Assembly (NCBI GenBank): GCA_026686845.1
Contig: JAIVEN010000028.1
Coordinates: forward strand, 3,115,001 to 3,179,000
Origin: Adenanthera pavonina
Lineage: Eukaryota; Streptophyta; Magnoliopsida; Fabales; Fabaceae
Reading direction: 5' to 3'
Length of the DNA stretch: 64,000 bases
Part shown: piece after piece, positions 58,991 through 64,000 of the stretch
How the letters are laid out: each line of letters begins with the position of its first letter
Position numbering within the stretch: position 1 is the stretch's first letter
Notes under the pieces: model-generated
Told to the model about the DNA's origin: nothing
The model's input: the letters and a program-made list of their open reading frames with translations, nothing else
Database searches by the model: none
Translations under genes and position numbers: made by a program

Positions 58991-60421
58991 ATGGCGGCCA
59001 TCCGAGTGATCTCCACAACTATTATCCAACCACGAGGCCACATTAATAATGCTGATTCACCTAAACAAATCGATCTCAATCCTTGGGATCTCCAATTTCT
59101 GCTAGCTGAGTATAATCAAAAGGGGCTTCTTTTTCACAAACCCACCTTATCATCATCCTCCTCAGAGCACTCAGAGGCAGTGATCCAGCACCTTAAGGAC
59201 TCTCTTAGTTCCACCCTCGATCTCTTCCTGCTCCTTGCTGGACGTTTGGTTGTTGTCCCCCACAGTGATGATGACACCTCCTCTGTCTTTATCACTTGCA
59301 ACAACGCTGGAGCAAGCTTTGTTCGTGCTATTGCGGAGAACACAACAATTGCCGACATCCTCGAACCCACTTATTTTCCCCCAGTTGTCGACTCCTTCTT
59401 CCCACTCAACAAATCCGAAAACTTCGAAGCAACTCAGATCCCATTAATGGCCGTTCAAGTCACAGAGCTCGTGGATGGCATCTTCATCGCTTGCTCCATG
59501 AACCATTGTCTTGTTGAGGTGACGCCGGTCTGGAATTTCTTGAATACATGGGCAGAGATCTCACAAAATGGTGTAAAGCACATAGGACCGAATTCGGAGG
59601 TCGCTTCATTCGAACGATGGTTTCCTCACGGTGATATTGAACGACCCATACGAATCCCATTCAGAGAAATAATGGGAAATTATCTTAAGAGGTCCAATAA
59701 TTCGCATCAGCCAACCACATTTTCTAGGAGGATCTTCTACTTTAAAAAGGAAAAAATTGCTGAACTCAAAGCAAAAGCTAATTCGGAGGTTGGGGATGGT
59801 GTTGTCAACCACAAAATCTCCTCCCTACAGGCTGTTATCAGCCATGTTTGGAGATCCGCGATTAGAAACCAGCATCTTGATCCAAATGAAGAAGTCACTT
59901 ATGAAGTGCTTGTAGCTGCTAGATCCAGAGTTTCTCACCCACCAATACCAGACAACTATTTTGGAGTCACTGTGCAATTTGCTTATGTCACAATGAAAGT
60001 AGGGGACTTGGTGGGAGATGGAGGACTTGGGAAGTTTGCTTTGGAGATGAACAGGATAGTCTCCTCATACACAGAGAAGAAGATCAAGAGGGACTTTGAA
60101 GAATGGGTAAGAAATCCAACGATATATACAAACAGTGGCACAACTGGGAAGCTTATGAGTACTAGTAGTTCCCCAAGGACCAACTTTTATGCCATTGACT
60201 TTGGCTGGGGAAGGCCGGCAGCATTTCGCATGGGCCCAGCCAATACAAGGATTTGGACGCTGGCAGCTAATGCTGGTGCAGAGGAAGGTAGCTTCGAAAT
60301 TGAGCTATGCATGTCTTATGAGATACTGGAAGCTATGGCAATGGACCCTGAGTTCATGCATATGGTGTCTCCGCCACTGCCGTCAGTCGTCGAAAATGGG
60401 TTATCCAATAAACTATCATAG
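58991..60421 (+). CDS. BAHD acyltransferase with HXXXE motif (BAHD5)
   Basis: An intact single-exon frame of 476 residues, starting MAAIRVISTTIIQPRG. It has the clade marks DLNPWDLQFLLAE and QKGLLFHKP, a serine run near 53-57, and DFGWG at 403-407. The catalytic motif is H172-C-L-V-E176: the Asp of HXXXD is Glu, through GAT to GAG, and the next residue is Val instead of Gly. PPLAGRL reads LLLAGRL. The catalytic His is kept. In BAHD enzymes that Asp is mainly structural, so Glu may be tolerated or may weaken the enzyme. The frame shows no other damage and is clearly diverged from BAHD1. It could be an active acyltransferase, an enzyme with shifted chemistry, or a gene in early decay. Location is predicted cytosolic, as no signal peptide or membrane segment is seen. 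Confidence 0.92.
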   Translation: MAAIRVISTTIIQPRGHINNADSPKQIDLNPWDLQFLLAEYNQKGLLFHKPTLSSSSSEHSEAVIQHLKDSLSSTLDLFLLLAGRLVVVPHSDDDTSSVFITCNNAGASFVRAIAENTTIADILEPTYFPPVVDSFFPLNKSENFEATQIPLMAVQVTELVDGIFIACSMNHCLVEVTPVWNFLNTWAEISQNGVKHIGPNSEVASFERWFPHGDIERPIRIPFREIMGNYLKRSNNSHQPTTFSRRIFYFKKEKIAELKAKANSEVGDGVVNHKISSLQAVISHVWRSAIRNQHLDPNEEVTYEVLVAARSRVSHPPIPDNYFGVTVQFAYVTMKVGDLVGDGGLGKFALEMNRIVSSYTEKKIKRDFEEWVRNPTIYTNSGTTGKLMSTSSSPRTNFYAIDFGWGRPAAFRMGPANTRIWTLAANAGAEEGSFEIELCMSYEILEAMAMDPEFMHMVSPPLPSVVENGLSNKLS

Positions 60422-60740
60422 GCTGCTTGTCTACCGTAAAAGGTTATCTGATAGTAATGTTTTGTTTGTCGTTTCTTGCGTTTGTGCTGAATTGGGTGCG
60501 ACCCAAGCATCTATTTTTTACATAGTTGCATTATATATAGTGTTTGATCATGTTTATGTATCCGTATTATCTTCGTCTAGATTCTCGTTTTTAAACTCAT
60601 CCAAACAGAGGGAAAGTATTATTGTCATTTTGTTATGCCAGCAGTTTTTGAGAGTTATCACGTTATATGTATCCTTCGTGTGTATCAATGCTGTCAACTT
60701 TTAGTCTTTTACATATATTCTCACCATTACACGCGCAAAC

Positions 60741-60771
<31 letters not shown>

Positions 60772-61597
60772 TATAGGCGCATGTGTGTGAAAGATGCTCT
60801 TTTTTGGTGTAGAAAATGAACAGTTATGCTGTTTCATGAATAAAAAATATAGAGCAAGTGAAGAATTATCTGTCAAGCACGTGGGAAAAAAATGTTGTAC
60901 CATGGTTGGTTTAATCACACGCAACTTAAAAAAAAAAAAGTGAGTTAGAGAAGGTAAAAAAGATTACTTTGATTTGTGATTCTATTAATTCACTCATCTT
61001 GTCTCCAAATCATCTCATTTCATTTATTTATAAATGAAGTACATACTATTCATTATATGGTTGGAGCTTGTGGCATAATTTCCCATATGAATGGAGAAGC
61101 CTTCTAGCTAGGTCGGCCTCTTCAATTATGTTAGCATATTCAGGAGAAAAAAATATGCAGCATATATTGAGATATTTAGTATATTTCTGTACTATTATCA
61201 TTCTATAATAACTAGACGGATTTCTGCGTGACCATTGTTCCATAATAATTTAAAATATATATATATATATAGTTTAAATTTTTTGTTACGTCATTTTTTA
61301 CATGGACAAAAAAGATAATTATTATCTATAAAATTCTTTTTATTTTATTTTATTTTATTTTGGGTTACCATGCGTACCAAACGGCCAAAAATTGGACCCA
61401 TAAAGGAAGCATATACAATTTTAAGACTAGTTTTCAACCAGACAACATTAAGACAAGGTATGTGCTTGTGTGCATGTTAAATCAAAAGACCAATATCTTA
61501 TTGATTGATGGCTTTAAAAATGAAGTGCCGATAATTACATAATGATTTTAAAATATTATCGGTAATAACCCTAATAAGAAGATCAAGAAAGACTTTG
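60422..61597. other. Downstream of BAHD5
   Basis: 3' flank and intergenic DNA with no recognised gene. An (AT)n run at about 60739-60765 sits between GCGCAAACAT and GCGCGTATATAGGCGC. A second short (AT)n run is near 61255-61271, and TTTTA repeats near 61336-61360. The 3' flank is not obviously shared with BAHD1. Confidence 0.5.
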
Positions 61598-62280
61598 ATA
61601 GCCTATTTGATTCGTTCACATAGAGGGAATATGTGGCATGATAGCCTTTACATCACATGAGATGATGCGTTTGATTGCCCAAAGGAGCTTCACTTAAGTA
61701 AAGTTAATCACCTCAACTGATGTGAAGAACATTACTTTCATTTTGCAATAGGAAGGGGATTACGGTGCTGTGAAGGGATAGCAAATGACTTTAATACCCC
61801 CAGTCATTCTTCTTTATCGACATGCCCTCCCTCCTCCTTTGACCTATCCGCCATCATCTCCACCACCATCCATAGCGCCGCTGTTGCTATCATCTCCACT
61901 GCCACTGCGTATCAACCATGTTGTTTGCTATCACTGTCATCTCCTCATCCACCACAATCGTTACAGATTCACTTCAAACCCATACTTGTGACTTTGTGGA
62001 TCATCGTTCCAGATCTCCTCATCCTCCATCATTGTTCACCATTCACAGATCATCTTGGTTCAAACTCAACATTATTTGTAGATCTGGGTTTACTGTTTCT
62101 TCTTCAACTCCTTTTCCCCCCCCCCCCCTCTTTTTACTGGTTTGAGGCTAAGGACAAAAGAAGATGTGATGGTGGTGTGATAATGTAGTCAAACAGGCAT
62201 CGGTATGGATAAATGGAGACGACAATGGTGATGCTGCAAGGAAGGAAAATGACAGAGGGGTTTTTCCCCCTAAATCAAGG
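61598..62280. mobile_element. TIR element, family F copy 2 (inverted, incomplete)
   Basis: The left end, AGCCTATTTGATTCG, is the reverse complement of the right end of the element at 12068-13004. CACTTAAGTAAAGTTAA and the CATTACTTTCATTTTGC block also match it in reverse. The interior is pyrimidine-rich, as expected for the opposite strand of the purine tract in copy 1. The right end is not found. A run of about 10 C lies near 62118-62128. Confidence 0.58.
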
Positions 62281-62915
62281 TAAAAAAATACTTTCACATG
62301 TATTTATACTTTTATTTAATAAAAAATATTTCTTTACCTTTAAATATTATACTAAATAAATTTTATAAATAATTATTATCCTATTATATACTTTTATATT
62401 TTTCCTATCATATTATCAATCCTTCTAATTAAATCACACGAGTTATAAAGTTTGGGTAAAAAATCCATGGACACATTACATGGTTATAGAAAATGACGTC
62501 CATCATCACCATACGTACTTTATCAAAACATTAATGATAAAAGACAAAACTACTTTGTGCGCATCTCAAGATTAGGGTATATGTCACTTTATTTATTTAC
62601 TTTTTTTTTTGGGTCAGCACCCATACCTAAAAAATAATAAATAAATATATTTATATTTGAGATATAATATGATAAATATATGTATTATGTACATATATAT
62701 ATATATATATTAATTTATATCACTTTATACTTATTTGTATTAATACATGCATCTCTATCGATGCTCCTAGTTTTTTTTTTTGGCCTTTTAAGTGCGTATA
62801 GCACCTTCTCATTAAGGCAGATATTGCAAATCAACTTTGATTATTAACTGAATGAGTGTTTTTAATTTAAATTACTGCATATACCCCAACTATGTAACAC
62901 GATCCCAGTAGGTAT
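62281..62915. other. AT-rich intergenic stretch
   Basis: No gene is seen. An (AT)n run lies at about 62692-62710. Confidence 0.5.
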
Positions 62916-64000
62916 TGTTAGGATTGGCTGGTCACCCAAGAGGGAGAGGGGGGTGAATTGGATGATGTAAGATTTTCACCCTTTTTAGATCACAACCCAA
63001 TTTTACCAAGTGTGCAGCAAAACAGGGATGAACAGAGAGAGTTGAGTGCAGCAATTGAATAGAGAAGATAAAGAACAATACATAACAATTTATACTGGTT
63101 CAGCCCAACCACTTGGCCTACATCTATTCCCCAAGTCATCACTTGAGATTTTTCATTATATCCCACAAGTTTGATCCGTGCACCTGTGAAGTCTCAGTAT
63201 ATCCCACAAGTTTCAATAGGTACTTGTGAAGTCACTCTCCCCACACCCTTATAAGATGTGTAATCCCTTTTAGTGATACCCCACACTAAGAATCTACTCA
63301 AAAATTGTAGAAAAGAATGAATACAGAATGAAAACTCTCTGTTAGAGTAAATGATCCATTGAAAACTCACTTTATTGAGGTGGGTTTTCTAAACAATGCT
63401 GAGATAGAAAGATTTTACAATTGTTGCAACATTTTCATATAAATTCTTTGAAGATTGTTACCCATAAGTTCACATGATGTTCTATTTATAGATTTGTGGT
63501 GTAATTAGACATTAGATACAAGATCTATTCGTTAGAGACATTACCCAATGGTTACTTTGCAAAACTATCTGTTTAACAACCGCATTTAATGTTCTGACAC
63601 TTTGAAATTCGAATTTTGGAGTGTCAACAGACGAATTTTGCAAAGACCGTAAGTTAAAGACTTTAACGTTGAACTTCAAAGTTCATCTGTTCAAAGGTAA
63701 AATTTGAATTTTCATCTTGACAAATCTCTCTCATCTTGGAACATACGAATTTTCAAGTTTAAAGTTCTTCTGAAAAGTGTAAACAGTTGTTCCATATTAC
63801 TACAGTACCTTCGAAGTTTGAATTTTGGTGCCCAAAATTCATCTATCAGTGAGCAACTCAATATGATACAAGTTTTTCCTTTCGAAATTCAAATTCGTCT
63901 GTTGGAAGTTTTAGAAGCATTTTCACATTCTGGAAATTCAAATTTTGAAGCCCAAAATTCATCTGTTAAACTTGAAATTCGAATTTCAGAAGTCAAAATT
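62916..64000. mobile_element. Probable LTR of a large copia element, continues past the window
   Basis: It starts TGTTAGGATTGGCTGGTCAC, followed by AAGAGGGAGAGGGGGGTGAA, a sequence typical of the LTR start of SIRE/Maximus-type plant copia elements. It has no coding domain over 1.08 kb, and the end is outside the window. Its second half has many variants of GAAATTCGAATTT and AAAATTCATCTGTT in tandem. The family call rests on recognition alone. Confidence 0.5.

Noticed and set aside
1..64000. tRNA, rRNA or other structured RNA genes
   Set aside because: No cloverleaf-like segment with conserved A and B boxes and no rRNA motif was recognised by eye. A tRNAscan or Rfam search would settle this.

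Overview
The window is nuclear DNA from a flowering plant, most likely a eudicot. It is AT-rich and has intronless BAHD acyltransferase genes of the At3g50280/EPS1-like clade, Ty1/copia elements with an initiator-Met tRNA primer site, a plant Helitron, a LINE, and many Stowaway- and Tourist-like MITEs. No species can be named from the sequence alone. Only two protein-coding genes look intact. Nearly everything else is transposon, transposon remnant or broken gene copy.

The window is a tandem BAHD cluster blown apart by mobile DNA. Copies are numbered here by position. BAHD1 (1625-3052) is intact, with a normal HXXXD. BAHD2 (about 5040-5515) is a frameshifted fragment cut by a 5'-truncated LINE, which itself carries a probable solo LTR. 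BAHD3 (41104-42054 and 48411-48883) is nearly identical to BAHD1 but is split by a 6.36-kb copia element and has two nonsense codons. BAHD4 (50471-50874) is a 5' fragment ended by a truncated copia element. BAHD5 (58991-60421) is intact but reads HXXXE at the catalytic motif. Flanking DNA with no gene at about 16.0-19.2 kb and 56.1-56.5 kb suggests further lost copies.

Layout: 0-4.1 kb BAHD1 unit; 4.1-8.3 kb BAHD2, LINE and solo LTR; 8.3-25.6 kb a gene-free graveyard of MITEs, inverted-repeat elements and one 1.37-kb foldback element; 26.4-28.4 kb a 424-bp tandem array; about 29.0-39.97 kb a dead Helitron with Rep and PIF1-like helicase domains, further internal tandem duplications, a captured receptor-like cytoplasmic kinase exon and a recognisable CTAG 3' end; 40.8-49.6 kb BAHD3 with its copia insertion; 49.6-56.5 kb BAHD4, truncated copia and duplicated spacer; 56.71-57.50 kb a solo LTR with perfect target duplication; 59.0-60.4 kb BAHD5; 60.4-64.0 kb intergenic DNA, a second copy of a TIR element, and what looks like an LTR running off the window.

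The intact genes are predicted cytosolic acyl-CoA-dependent acyltransferases. Their substrates cannot be read from the sequence. Comparing the duplicated units gives empty-site evidence for several insertions, and it suggests that BAHD1 and the 5' half of BAHD3 exchanged sequence after the copia insertion. All divergence figures here are counts by eye.
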